Below, piece after piece: positions 1-7,348 of a stretch of 13,929 bases of DNA. The stretch's first letter is position 1; each line of letters begins with the position of its first letter. The translations under genes were made by a program, and so were the position numbers. The notes under the pieces were generated by a model. The model saw nothing but the letters and a program-made list of their open reading frames with translations. It ran no database searches and was not told where the DNA came from. Source of the DNA: DASSKW01 sp035690065 (GTDB taxonomy: Bacteria > Pseudomonadota > Gammaproteobacteria > Natronospirales > REEB76). The DNA is taken from contig DASSKW010000069.1 in NCBI GenBank assembly GCA_035690065.1, positions 1-13,929 of the forward strand, given 5' to 3'.

Positions 1-79
1 CTGTCTATTGGAATCAGAATGGAGGGCTGCTTCTGGCTGTATGCGGACGTTCGCGAATACCCAGTACGTTTATTATAGG
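1..79. other. Sequence downstream of apeR
   Basis: The 79 bases after the apeR stop contain no recognisable gene and no hairpin with a T-run that could end the operon. A TATAAT hexamer (minus strand, 72-77) lies just after the stop, but no good -35 sequence is found 16-18 bases before it, so it is not called as a promoter. Confidence 0.35.
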
Positions 80-1306
80 TTACGACCAGCGCTTGAATAT
101 CAGACTGGTATTGACTCCGCCAAACGCAAAATTGTTGTTCATGATCAGATCGGTCTCGATGTCGCGGCCTTCACCGGTAAGGTAATCAAGGTCGGCGCAG
201 CGTTCATCGAGATTATCCAGGTTCAATGTCGGTGCGAACCAGCCTTCGCGCATCATCTCGATGGGCAACCAGGATTCGAGCGCGCCGGAGGCGCCGAGGG
301 TGTGACCGAAATAGCTTTTCAGCGAACTGATCGGCACGCGGCGTTGAAATACTTCACGGGTGGCGATGGTTTCTGCGACATCACCGAGATCGGTGGCGGT
401 GCCGTGCGCGCTGATGTAGCCGATGGCATCCGGTGATACGTCAGCGCTTTCCAGCGCCAGTCGAATCGCCTGCACCATGGTCTCGGTGCGCGGCTGGGTG
501 ATATGCGCGCCGTCGGAATTGGTGCCGAAGCCGACGATTTCGGCGCAGATGCGCGCACCGCGCGCTTGCGCATGGTCCAGGTCTTCGAGGATCAGAGTCA
601 CGGCACCTTCGCCCAGCACCAGCCCGTCACGGTCTCGGTCGAACGGGCGCGGGGTGGTGTGCGGCGCATCGTTGCGCAGGCTGGCACCGTACATGGTGTC
701 GAACATGGCGACCGGGCCGATGCTGAATTCTTCGCCGCCGCCGGCGATCATCACGGTCTGCTGGCCGTACTTGATCGTCTCATACGCGAAGCCGATGGCC
801 TGGCTGCCGGAGGTGCAGGCGCTGCTGGACGGGATCACGCGCCCGGTAATGCCGAGCAACATGCCGATGTTGACCGCGCCGGTATGACTCATCATCTTCA
901 CGTAGGTGTTGGAGGTGACGCCGCGCACCTTGTAATGCACGTCGAGACTGCCGAACGCGACCACGGCTTGCGCGCTGCCGGCCGAGGCACCGTGCGCGAT
1001 CCCGGTCTTGCCGGATTGCAGGATGGGGTCGCCGAGCAGCCCGGCATCGGCGAGCGCGCGTTCCGCGGACAGCGTGGACATCAGCGCGACCGGTCCCATG
1101 CTGCGGGTAATCTTGTGCGTGTAGTGTTCGGGAACGTCGAATTTCTCGACGCGCGCGCCGAGCCGGGTCTTGAGTCCGTGATAACGATCGAGTTCGGGCA
1201 GATAAGCCACGCCGGAAGTGCGCGATTTCAGTTTGGCGCGAATGCTTTCCCAGTCATGACCCAGCGCAGTCAGTCCGCCGATGCCGGTGACGACCACGCG
1301 CCGCAT
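80..1306 (-). CDS. apeR: Beta-ketoacyl-ACP synthase, second ketosynthase (ApeR)
   Basis: This 408-residue FabF-like ketosynthase has intact Cys164 (SSACTSGSQA), His301 (SAHGTATDLGD), Lys330 (SSLKSYFGHT) and His335, and ends with NNFAFGGVNTSLIF. In studied aryl polyene systems ApeR is a homodimeric third ketosynthase-fold protein, separate from the ApeO-ApeC pair; it may act in early condensations, and its exact step is less certain. The ATG follows the apeQ TGA with no gap. It is the last gene seen at this end of the operon. Confidence 0.93.
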   Translation of the reverse strand: MRRVVVTGIGGLTALGHDWESIRAKLKSRTSGVAYLPELDRYHGLKTRLGARVEKFDVPEHYTHKITRSMGPVALMSTLSAERALADAGLLGDPILQSGKTGIAHGASAGSAQAVVAFGSLDVHYKVRGVTSNTYVKMMSHTGAVNIGMLLGITGRVIPSSSACTSGSQAIGFAYETIKYGQQTVMIAGGGEEFSIGPVAMFDTMYGASLRNDAPHTTPRPFDRDRDGLVLGEGAVTLILEDLDHAQARGARICAEIVGFGTNSDGAHITQPRTETMVQAIRLALESADVSPDAIGYISAHGTATDLGDVAETIATREVFQRRVPISSLKSYFGHTLGASGALESWLPIEMMREGWFAPTLNLDNLDERCADLDYLTGEGRDIETDLIMNNNFAFGGVNTSLIFKRWS

Positions 1307-2038
1307 TCAGCACATCCCGCCGTTTACCGCGAATACCTGCCGGGTGATGTAGCCGGCCGATTCGGAAAACAGGAATGCGACCAGGCCGGCGATCTCTTCC
1401 GGTTTGCCGAGGCGGCCCATCGGCACCTGCTTGACGATCTCTTCCAGCGGCGCGCCGTGCAGCATGTCGGTCTCGATGGGGCCGGGCGCCACGCAATTGA
1501 CAGTGATGCGGCGGCTGGCGAGTTCCAGCGCCAGGGCTTTGGTGGCGCCGATGATGCCGGCCTTGGCGGCGCTGTAATTGGTCTGGCCGCGATTACCCAT
1601 GATTCCCGACACCGACGCGATGGTGACGATGCGGCCGCCATCGCGCAGCCGGACCAGCGGCATCACCAGCGGACGCAGGACGTTGTAGAAACCACCCAGG
1701 TTGGTGTCGATGACGCGATCCCAGTCCTCGCCAGAAAGCGCGGCAAAAGTGTTGTCGGCGGTGACACCGGCGTTGCACACCACACCCCAATACGCGCCGT
1801 GGGTTTCGAGTTCTGCTTCCAGCGCGCGGCTGGTGGCTGCGCGATCGGCGAGATCGAAGCTCAAACTGTGCGCCTTGCCACCGGCAGATCTTATATCCGC
1901 CACGAGCTGGTCGGCTTTCGCCGCATTGCGATGGTAATGCAGGCTGACATCGAAGCCATCGCGGCCGAGTTGACGCGCGATCGCGCCGCCGATGCCGCCG
2001 CTCGCGCCGGTGACCAGGATCCGTTTATTATCACTCAC
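1307..2038 (-). CDS. apeQ: 3-ketoacyl-ACP reductase, FabG-like short-chain dehydrogenase (ApeQ)
   Basis: This 243-residue classical short-chain dehydrogenase has the cofactor motif TGASGGIG (10-17), NAG at 89-91, Asn113, and the catalytic Ser142, Tyr155 and Lys159 (NYSAAKAG). The PGPIETDM segment (185-192) matches FabG. It reduces the 3-keto group of the growing aryl-polyene acyl-ACP, probably with NADPH, before dehydration by ApeI/ApeP. Translation starts at a GTG with a strong AGGAG site 7 bases upstream. The gene is separated from apeP by the inserted element, while its stop directly abuts the apeR start. Confidence 0.94.
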   Translation of the reverse strand: MSDNKRILVTGASGGIGGAIARQLGRDGFDVSLHYHRNAAKADQLVADIRSAGGKAHSLSFDLADRAATSRALEAELETHGAYWGVVCNAGVTADNTFAALSGEDWDRVIDTNLGGFYNVLRPLVMPLVRLRDGGRIVTIASVSGIMGNRGQTNYSAAKAGIIGATKALALELASRRITVNCVAPGPIETDMLHGAPLEEIVKQVPMGRLGKPEEIAGLVAFLFSESAGYITRQVFAVNGGMC

Positions 2039-2045
2039 GCATTTT

Positions 2046-2050
2046 CTCCT
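2046..2050 (-). promoter_or_regulatory. Shine-Dalgarno site deciding the GTG start of apeQ
   Basis: AGGAG on the minus strand lies 7 bases before the GTG at 2038. An ATG three bases upstream of that GTG is in another frame and hits TGA after three codons, so the GTG is the real start. This site lies just outside the inserted element and would originally have been within the 3' end of apeP. Confidence 0.75.
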
Positions 2051-2051
2051 G

Positions 2052-2055
2052 TTGC
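2052..2055. repeat. Putative target-site duplication, left copy (TTGC)
   Basis: TTGC directly outside the left inverted repeat is also found at 2274-2277 outside the right one. A 4-base match is weak alone, but its position exactly at the ends of the inverted repeats makes it credible. Confidence 0.55.
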
Positions 2056-2273
2056 GGGCACCACTAAAAATCGATCTTTATGTTTTCTGGCGGTGTTAGA
2101 AATGGCCTCACCCATTGCACTACGCAATCCTGCTTCGCTTATGGTCCAGGGCGGGCATCCTGCCCACCCGTTCGCCGTATCCGGCTCACCCTCATGTATT
2201 GGCATATACACTCCGGTTTCTCGGCCATTTCTGCCTACCCAGAAACCAAAATCTCTGATTTTTAGAGGCGCCC
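2056..2273. mobile_element. MITE-like element with ~50-bp imperfect terminal inverted repeats
   Basis: The left arm (2056-2107) and the reverse complement of the right arm (2223-2273) match in four blocks in the same order: GGGCACCA/GGGCGCCT, CTAAAAATC (identical), GTTTTCTGG/GGTTTCTGG and AGAAATGGCC (identical). That is 33 of 36 positions, separated by diverged spacers. The direct repeat TTGC flanks both ends (2052-2055 and 2274-2277; TTGCG if one more base is counted). The inner 115 bases encode no protein; they hold a 9-bp stem (2149-2157/2161-2169) and a 5-bp stem (2114-2118/2124-2128). No transposase is present, so it would be non-autonomous. Deleting the element plus one direct repeat restores a continuous apeP end overlapping apeQ, which strongly supports insertion. 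The parent transposon family is not identified. Confidence 0.78.
2149..2169. repeat. GC-rich hairpin at the centre of the inserted element
   Basis: The stem GGGTGGGCA pairs with TGCCCGCCC around a 3-base loop (minus-strand reading; nine pairs, one of them G-U). Neither strand has a T-run after it, so it is not a typical Rho-independent terminator. It sits within 6 bases of the midpoint of the element, suggesting it is part of the element's folded structure. Confidence 0.6.
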
Positions 2274-2711
2274 TTGCGCTTTCATTTCGTCAGTTATCTC
2301 GATGATGATGATAGTGGCCTTGGCCAGGATGTCACCGTCGCACGATACGTCGCAGTTACACGCCGCCAGGCCATTGTTCTCGCCGAATTCGCGTGCCGCA
2401 AGAATCTCCAGGTTGGCGCCCTCGGGGAAATATGCCGTAGTCGTCTCGTAGCGGCGGGTGCCGAGCAGCATGCCGGCACGGGGTCCGCGTTGTTGACGGC
2501 GTCCGTTTAGCCCGGCATGTGCGGCGATCGCCTGCGCCATCATCTCGATCCCGACCCAGCTCGGCACGCCGTGACCGGCGACGAAGAACGGATGCGTGCT
2601 CCTGATATGCGCTGCAACCCGGATGCTGTCCGGGGTGTCGTCCAGCACCTCGTCAATCAGCACTGCGCGACCTTTGTGCGGTAACAGTTCGGCGATATCC
2701 ATGTCCATCAT
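2262..2711 (-). CDS. apeP: Hotdog-fold 3-hydroxyacyl-ACP dehydratase (ApeP), C-terminus supplied by an inserted element
   Basis: This 149-residue protein starts on a TGATG stop-start overlap with apeO. It has FabZ-like features: LLPHKGRAVLIDEV at 9-22, and the active-site helix GVPSWVGIEMMAQAIAAHAG with Glu56. The canonical GHFPGxPxxPGV loop of FabZ is replaced by a shorter GHGVPSWVG loop, typical of aryl polyene ApeP, which works as a heterodimer with ApeI. The last three residues (Gly-Arg-Leu) and the TAA stop lie inside the inverted-repeat element at 2056-2273. If the element is removed, the frame would instead end Gln-Glu-Lys-Met-Arg-Glu and overlap apeQ. The catalytic part is unaffected, so the protein is probably functional. 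Confidence 0.9.
   Translation of the reverse strand: MMDMDIAELLPHKGRAVLIDEVLDDTPDSIRVAAHIRSTHPFFVAGHGVPSWVGIEMMAQAIAAHAGLNGRRQQRGPRAGMLLGTRRYETTTAYFPEGANLEILAAREFGENNGLAACNCDVSCDGDILAKATIIIIEITDEMKAQGRL
2274..2277. repeat. Putative target-site duplication, right copy (TTGC)
   Basis: This is the partner of the TTGC at 2052-2055. It lies within the apeP Ala-Gln codons (GCG CAA on the minus strand), so the insertion point would be in the original 3' end of apeP. Confidence 0.55.
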
Positions 2712-3889
2712 CAGGCGCGCTCCAGAATGACGCAGATGTTGCTGCCACCGAACGCGAACGAGTTACTGGCCGCGATGCGATGCACGCGGGCCGGTTCGCT
2801 GGGCGAACAGAGTTTCAAGGGCGCGAGCGCCGGATCGATTTCGCCATCCCAGATATGCGGCGGCGATTGCACCGGCGCGGATTCGGTCAGCAACAGCCAG
2901 CAGAACGCCGCTTCGGTAGCACCCGCCGCGCCGAGTGCGTGGCCGACCAGCGGCTTGGTCGAACCGCACGGCACATCCGTTCCGAACACCCGCGCGACCG
3001 CGTGGCTCTCGACCAGATCGTTCTGCGGCGTGGCGGTGCCGTGCAGGTTGAGATAATCCACCTTGTCGGCATCGATGTCTGCATCGGCCAGCGCTTGCCG
3101 CATCGCAAGTTCGGCACCGCGACCTTCCGGGTCGGGTCCCGAGATATGGAATGCATCGGAGGATTCGCCGATCCCGATCAGAGCCACCGGGCCTGGCTCG
3201 CGCGTCATCAGGAAGATTGCCGCGCCTTCACCGATGTTGATGCCGTCGCGGTTCTTGCTGGACGGATTGCAGAGTCCTTGCGACACGGACTCCAGTGCCG
3301 CGAAACCATTCAGGGTCAGCCGGCACAGCGTATCCACGCCACCCACGATCACCGCATCGCACAAACCGGTAGTCAGCAGGCGCCGCGCGGAGGACAGCGC
3401 CTTGGCGCTGGAAGTGCAGGCGGTGGAGACGGTCCAGGCCGGACCGCTGATGTGCAATGCGCGGCGCAGGTATTCACTGGGACTGCTGATCTCCTGTTGC
3501 CGGTAATCGTAAGCAGCGGGAAAACTGCTATCGCGCAGATGTGCCGCGATGGCTTGTTCGCCTTCGGCGATGCCGGAGGTGCCGGTAGCGAGCACGATGC
3601 CGATGCGTGCGGCACCGTAGCGTGTCAACGCGGCATCGAGTTGCGGCCGGATCTGTTCGACCGCGGCGTGCAGCAGTCGATTATTGCGTGAGGCATACAC
3701 GGATAACGCTGCATCGATCTCCGGTAACTCGGCCGTCACTGTGCCGACTCTTACCGCGCGTCCGGTTATCAGATCGTCACGTGTCAGCATGCCGGCGGTG
3801 GACCCGGCATGCAGCCCGGCGCGCACGCTATCGATATCGTTGCCGAGTGCATTCAGGATACCGAGCGCATTGAGGTAGACACCTGTCAT
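2711..3889 (-). CDS. apeO: Beta-ketoacyl-ACP synthase, aryl polyene type (ApeO)
   Basis: This 392-residue FabF-type ketosynthase has an intact catalytic set: Cys158 in STACTSSAKAL, His283 in LHGTATPQND, Lys312 in STKPLVGHALG and His317. The GGSN motif lies near the C-terminus (381-384). It catalyses decarboxylative condensation of malonyl-ACP with the aryl-acyl chain. In studied clusters ApeO pairs with the chain-length factor ApeC, which is absent from this window and probably lies upstream beyond the right edge. The gene overlaps the lipoprotein gene as ATGA, with an AGGG ribosome binding site 7 bases before the ATG. Because Cys158 is present this is the active ketosynthase subunit, not a chain-length factor. 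Confidence 0.93.
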   Translation of the reverse strand: MTGVYLNALGILNALGNDIDSVRAGLHAGSTAGMLTRDDLITGRAVRVGTVTAELPEIDAALSVYASRNNRLLHAAVEQIRPQLDAALTRYGAARIGIVLATGTSGIAEGEQAIAAHLRDSSFPAAYDYRQQEISSPSEYLRRALHISGPAWTVSTACTSSAKALSSARRLLTTGLCDAVIVGGVDTLCRLTLNGFAALESVSQGLCNPSSKNRDGINIGEGAAIFLMTREPGPVALIGIGESSDAFHISGPDPEGRGAELAMRQALADADIDADKVDYLNLHGTATPQNDLVESHAVARVFGTDVPCGSTKPLVGHALGAAGATEAAFCWLLLTESAPVQSPPHIWDGEIDPALAPLKLCSPSEPARVHRIAASNSFAFGGSNICVILERA

Positions 3890-4470
3890 GGTGCAACCCT
3901 GCCGGCTTCGAGCGGGTCCATCTGTACGCTCAGTTTGGCGAGCGGGATCGCGATCCTGATGTGCGCTGTCGTCAGTGGGCCATCGGTGCGTTCGACGCGT
4001 GCGATCAGATGGCCATGCTCGAATAGCTCCCGTGTCTGGATATGATCCTGAGCGCTGACTTCGAGCGACAGGTTGTGCAGGCGTTCACGCAATATAGCGG
4101 GATCGGCCAGCGCAAGTTCCAGCATCGTCACCAGCAGCTCGGCATGTATCGGTGTCTGCTTCGGCAGCTGGGTGATGCGGTTGCCGTCATACTCGATCGT
4201 GAACAGGCTGGTACCGAACAGGCTGAATCCCGCGAGACGCAAGCTGTGTTGATCAATCTGCAATTCGCCCATGAAGGTATCCTGTTGACCGTCGTGGTTG
4301 ATCGTCACGATATGGGTGGCGCGCACGGCCGGCAACTGCGCCGGTGCCAGCGCACAGAACTGGCCAGTGTGGCCGATCCTGGTACAGCCGGGAGCAGGCG
4401 GCGCCGTCGCACAGGCGCTCAATAATGCCAGCAGCAACAGCAGGCTCAGATTTCGGCAACAACGCATCAT
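3886..4470 (-). CDS. apeN: DUF3261-type outer-membrane lipoprotein (ApeN-like)
   Basis: This 194-residue protein starts with a lipoprotein signal peptide ending in the lipobox LLSAC, so Cys20 would be lipidated; the residue after it is Ala, which favours outer-membrane sorting. The mature domain (HIVTINHDGQQDTFMGELQI, LAGFSLFGTSLFTIEYDG) fits the DUF3261 family found beside MMPL exporters in aryl polyene clusters. By analogy with LolB it could accept the polyene lipid at the outer membrane; that is inference. The frame is open to 4602, but the ATG at 4470 forms an ATGA overlap with the permease stop and begins just before the signal peptide. An adjacent ATG at 4467 is equally possible. Confidence 0.83.
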   Translation of the reverse strand: MMRCCRNLSLLLLLALLSACATAPPAPGCTRIGHTGQFCALAPAQLPAVRATHIVTINHDGQQDTFMGELQIDQHSLRLAGFSLFGTSLFTIEYDGNRITQLPKQTPIHAELLVTMLELALADPAILRERLHNLSLEVSAQDHIQTRELFEHGHLIARVERTDGPLTTAHIRIAIPLAKLSVQMDPLEAGRVAP

Positions 4471-6785
4471 GCAGCATCCCGAGGGGTCGGCGACAAGGAT
4501 AAGGGAGCGCTGAGGTAACTGGCCAGTATCCCGATCAGGGTGGCGAGACCGAATACATGCAAGGCCGGGATCTGGCTGAGTGACAGCAGGCCGAATGAAC
4601 ATAGCGTGGTGAGCGCGGAGAGGGTGACCGCGAGCGCCGGCGAACGCTGCCGCGCGCCACCTTCGCGCAGGAATACTGCGTAATCGCGGCCCAGCCCCAG
4701 GATCAGGATCAAGGCCACGACCACGAAGATATTCATCGGCTCGCCGAGCCAGCCGAGCGCACCGAGCGTCACGCCCAGCGCCAGCAGCGGCGGATACAGC
4801 ATGCGCACGGCTTCACGCCGCCCGTAACGCCACACCAGCAACGCCGAGATCAAAAGGTAACCGATGATGACCAGCCAGGTAGCGCGGACCCGGATGCGAT
4901 GGAAGGTATCGGTGATCTGGGTCAGTGGCGCAACGAAACTCGTGCCGGGAACCATCGCCGCCGCTCGCGTGAGTAGTGCGGGATCGATGTCGCTGTTGCC
5001 GATCACGGTCGCGAGCAGTGCCACGCCGTGTCCGGTCGGGATCACGAAGCGTTGCAGGTCGGGTACTGCTGCAAACAGGTTTTTCGATGTAAGTGCAGTA
5101 TGTTCCGCGCTGCGCCATTCCTTATCTATATGCGCTCCCAGTTGCGATGGCAGACCGATGCGGGCGAACGCAGTCTGCAACGCGACCGGCGAGCCGAATA
5201 CTTTGTTCCAGGCAGCAAGGCTTGCCTGCTGCCGTGCAGCGGATGGCAGGAAGCGCGACAGGCCGATGGTGTTGCTGCCGGGCAGCGCCTGATCGATGTC
5301 GGTGAACAGGGTCTCTTCGCGACTTAACGCCTGTTGCAGATCCGGCGCTTCGACCAGGAAGAAACCCGGCGGCGGGATCTGTCCCAGCGTACTGCGGATA
5401 TGAGCGTCGGTCTGCATCAGCTTTGGCGGGAAGTGTTGCAGTTCACGCACATCGTCGCTGGCTTGCAGGCGCAGCCAGCCCGGGATCGCGAGCAACAGTG
5501 CCAGTGCCGGCAGCACGTAACGCCAGCGCGAGATGCGGCAGGCGCGCTGGATGAATCGTTGTGGCCACTCGATCGCCTTATGCACTTCGACGTTCGGTGT
5601 CTGCGTCAGCGTCACCGGGAAGATCAGTATCACCACCAGGCCTGCTTCCAGGAGACCGGCGACCGAGAAGACCGCGATCTGGGTCAAGGCGGGAAATCCG
5701 GCCAGCAGCAGGAACGCGAACGCGACCACGCCAGTCAGCAAACCCATGAATAATCCTGGGCGGATCTTGTGCATCACTTCACGCGGCGTACTGCCGCCGA
5801 ACCAGTATTCGGCGAAATACAGGAACGCATAATCGATCGCGATCCCGAGCAGGGTAGTACCGAACACCAGGGTCAGGATCTGGATGGAGCCGAAACAGGC
5901 GATCACCGCGGCCGTTGCTGCCAGCAGGCTGGCGAACAGTTGCAGGAAGCCGAGCACGTGCGGTGCGAACGAGCGAAACGCAAAGGCGATCAACAACATG
6001 ATCAGCAAAGTCGAGACCAGACTCAGCCACACCGTCTCATGCTGTGCTTCGTGACGCGCGACATCGGCGAACAGGGGTGCGCCGGTCGCCTCGAAGCTGC
6101 ACCGTGCACAGCTTCCATGCACTGCAGCTTGTGCATCCCGGACCGCGCGCGCCGCCAGCGCCGAGCCTTCTGCACCGAATGCGGAACCACTGAGTTCCAT
6201 GCGCAGCAGGAAATAACGCTGCCCATCACGGAGCGTGGAAAGAAATGCGCCGTCGGGCAGAAAATCCGGATACGGGCGCGGCAGGCTCGCCATGAACTGC
6301 GCCAGATAACCACCCGGATCGCTGCCGAATGCATCCACCATACCGGCCGGGCTCGCCAGCAATACGGCGACATCTGTGGCGAGAGCCGTTGCACCTTGTT
6401 GGCTGAGGCGGGCGGCTTGTGCGTGATTCAATAAAGCAAAGCGGTGGGCCTTGAACAAGGTGAGCGCACGGTCAAGCGTCCGGCTGGAATCGTCCGCATG
6501 CAGTCCGGCATCGAGCAGGCTCTTTTGTGCTGTCAGTGCGGCGTCACGAGTCTGTTCTGTGTCGTCGCCGCTGACCAGCACCAGCAGTTCGCGTACGAAT
6601 GCGTCGCGGCTGCGTTCAGTCGCAGTGGCGACCACTGACGAAGTGTGTTGACCCGGCAATAGAGTGAGGATATCGGTGTTGATCGCTTGATGCGGATCGA
6701 GTCGCAACCAGGCGATACCGCACAGCAGCGCCAGCGAGACGAACCAGATGATCCATCTGGCAGATGCCGACAACCGCATGGTCAT
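4467..6785 (-). CDS. apeM: MMPL/RND-family permease, aryl polyene exporter (ApeM-like)
   Basis: This 772-residue inner-membrane protein has the RND twofold layout. TM1 (about 10-28) is followed by a large periplasmic domain. TM2-TM6 span about 252-390 and TM7 about 422-438. A second periplasmic domain runs to about 632, and TM8-TM12 span about 634-760. Polar residues in the TM4 region (GIAIDYAFLYFAE at 314-326) and its twin in the second half (GLGRDYAVFLREG at 697-709) carry aspartates (D318, D701), the usual proton-relay positions of this family. It probably extracts the finished lipid-linked polyene from the inner membrane and hands it to the LolA-like carrier. It starts on an ATGA overlap with that carrier gene; a second ATG two codons in is possible. 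Confidence 0.9.
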   Translation of the reverse strand: MTMRLSASARWIIWFVSLALLCGIAWLRLDPHQAINTDILTLLPGQHTSSVVATATERSRDAFVRELLVLVSGDDTEQTRDAALTAQKSLLDAGLHADDSSRTLDRALTLFKAHRFALLNHAQAARLSQQGATALATDVAVLLASPAGMVDAFGSDPGGYLAQFMASLPRPYPDFLPDGAFLSTLRDGQRYFLLRMELSGSAFGAEGSALAARAVRDAQAAVHGSCARCSFEATGAPLFADVARHEAQHETVWLSLVSTLLIMLLIAFAFRSFAPHVLGFLQLFASLLAATAAVIACFGSIQILTLVFGTTLLGIAIDYAFLYFAEYWFGGSTPREVMHKIRPGLFMGLLTGVVAFAFLLLAGFPALTQIAVFSVAGLLEAGLVVILIFPVTLTQTPNVEVHKAIEWPQRFIQRACRISRWRYVLPALALLLAIPGWLRLQASDDVRELQHFPPKLMQTDAHIRSTLGQIPPPGFFLVEAPDLQQALSREETLFTDIDQALPGSNTIGLSRFLPSAARQQASLAAWNKVFGSPVALQTAFARIGLPSQLGAHIDKEWRSAEHTALTSKNLFAAVPDLQRFVIPTGHGVALLATVIGNSDIDPALLTRAAAMVPGTSFVAPLTQITDTFHRIRVRATWLVIIGYLLISALLVWRYGRREAVRMLYPPLLALGVTLGALGWLGEPMNIFVVVALILILGLGRDYAVFLREGGARQRSPALAVTLSALTTLCSFGLLSLSQIPALHVFGLATLIGILASYLSAPLSLSPTPRDAA

Positions 6786-7348
6786 GGAGCCGGTTTGGCA
6801 GCCGGACTGAAACGTATATCCATGCGTCCCCCGGAAGTCTCCTTGATGACGAGTGCTTGAGGATGCCCCGGTGCACTTTCGGTCACCTCGATGCTGACGA
6901 TGGCGTTGGCCATCGGTCCCGGTTTAGGGGTCAGGTCCACGTGGCGGCCTCTGCCTTGCGGCGTGACCTTGACGGTGAAATAACGCTGCAGATCGCCGGT
7001 GTTGCCGGACAGCGCGCTGATGAAGATGTGTTCGACTGCAGCGAGCCACGGGGTCTGATCCGGATCCAGTTGCCGCACACTGCCGTCCGGTAATTGTTCC
7101 TGCGCCTGCTTGCCGTTCATCTCGAATATATAGTGATAAGGTGAAGTGATCTCCCAGTGGAAACCGTGGGTCGGGTCGAAACGCATGATGCCGTGACTGA
7201 TCAGCGGGGTGCTGAAGCCCGGCAGGGTACGGGTCTGCACGAAGGTCGAATCGACGCTGGGAGCGGCAGCCGGTTTTGTATCCGCCGCATGTGATGCAGA
7301 TATCGCGCCGAGCAACAGCAGGCCGATCAGCAGCCGTGAAGATTTCAT
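6782..7348 (-). CDS. apeL: LolA-like periplasmic lipid carrier of the aryl polyene export system (ApeL-like)
   Basis: This 188-residue secreted protein has a Sec signal peptide (MKSSRLLIGLLLLGAISASHA, cleavage near residue 21). The mature part resembles outer membrane lipoprotein carrier LolA: the GIMRFDPTHGFHWEITSPYH segment matches the 'GxxxxxRPxxFRW' strand region, and QLPDGSVRQLDPDQ is similar to LolA's inner loop. It probably shuttles the lipid-anchored polyene across the periplasm. The start at 7348 is chosen for the signal peptide and the AGGA site. The end overlaps the permease gene as ATGA, which ties the two functionally. Confidence 0.85.
   Translation of the reverse strand: MKSSRLLIGLLLLGAISASHAADTKPAAAPSVDSTFVQTRTLPGFSTPLISHGIMRFDPTHGFHWEITSPYHYIFEMNGKQAQEQLPDGSVRQLDPDQTPWLAAVEHIFISALSGNTGDLQRYFTVKVTPQGRGRHVDLTPKPGPMANAIVSIEVTESAPGHPQALVIKETSGGRMDIRFSPAAKPAP

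Noticed and set aside
72..77. TATAAT on the minus strand just after apeR, considered as a promoter for a downstream gene
   Set aside because: No acceptable -35 hexamer lies 16-18 bases upstream, and the gene it would serve is outside the window.
2149..2169. GC-rich hairpin considered as a Rho-independent terminator for apeP
   Set aside because: There is no T-run after the stem on either strand, and it sits at the centre of the inverted-repeat element with further operon genes downstream.
503..2305. A 600-codon open frame on the plus strand antisense to apeR and apeQ and crossing the inserted element
   Set aside because: It is a GC-rich shadow of two well-supported genes. Its translation is rich in His, Asp, Gly and Arg without domain motifs, and it runs through the element where no coding is expected.
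2780..3691. A 303-codon plus-strand frame antisense to apeO, and similar long antisense frames at 8894-9649, 5769-6434 and 10026-10664
   Set aside because: They mirror the codon bias of genuine minus-strand genes with clear catalytic motifs and show no recognisable domains or ribosome binding sites.
2711..3889. Possibility that the apeO gene encodes the chain-length factor (ApeC)
   Set aside because: The active-site cysteine (Cys158) and both histidines are present, so it is a catalytic ketosynthase.
4471..4602. Extended N-terminus of the lipoprotein starting at 4602
   Set aside because: It overlaps the permease gene and would place 44 unrelated residues before the lipoprotein signal peptide; the ATG at 4470 forms an ATGA junction.
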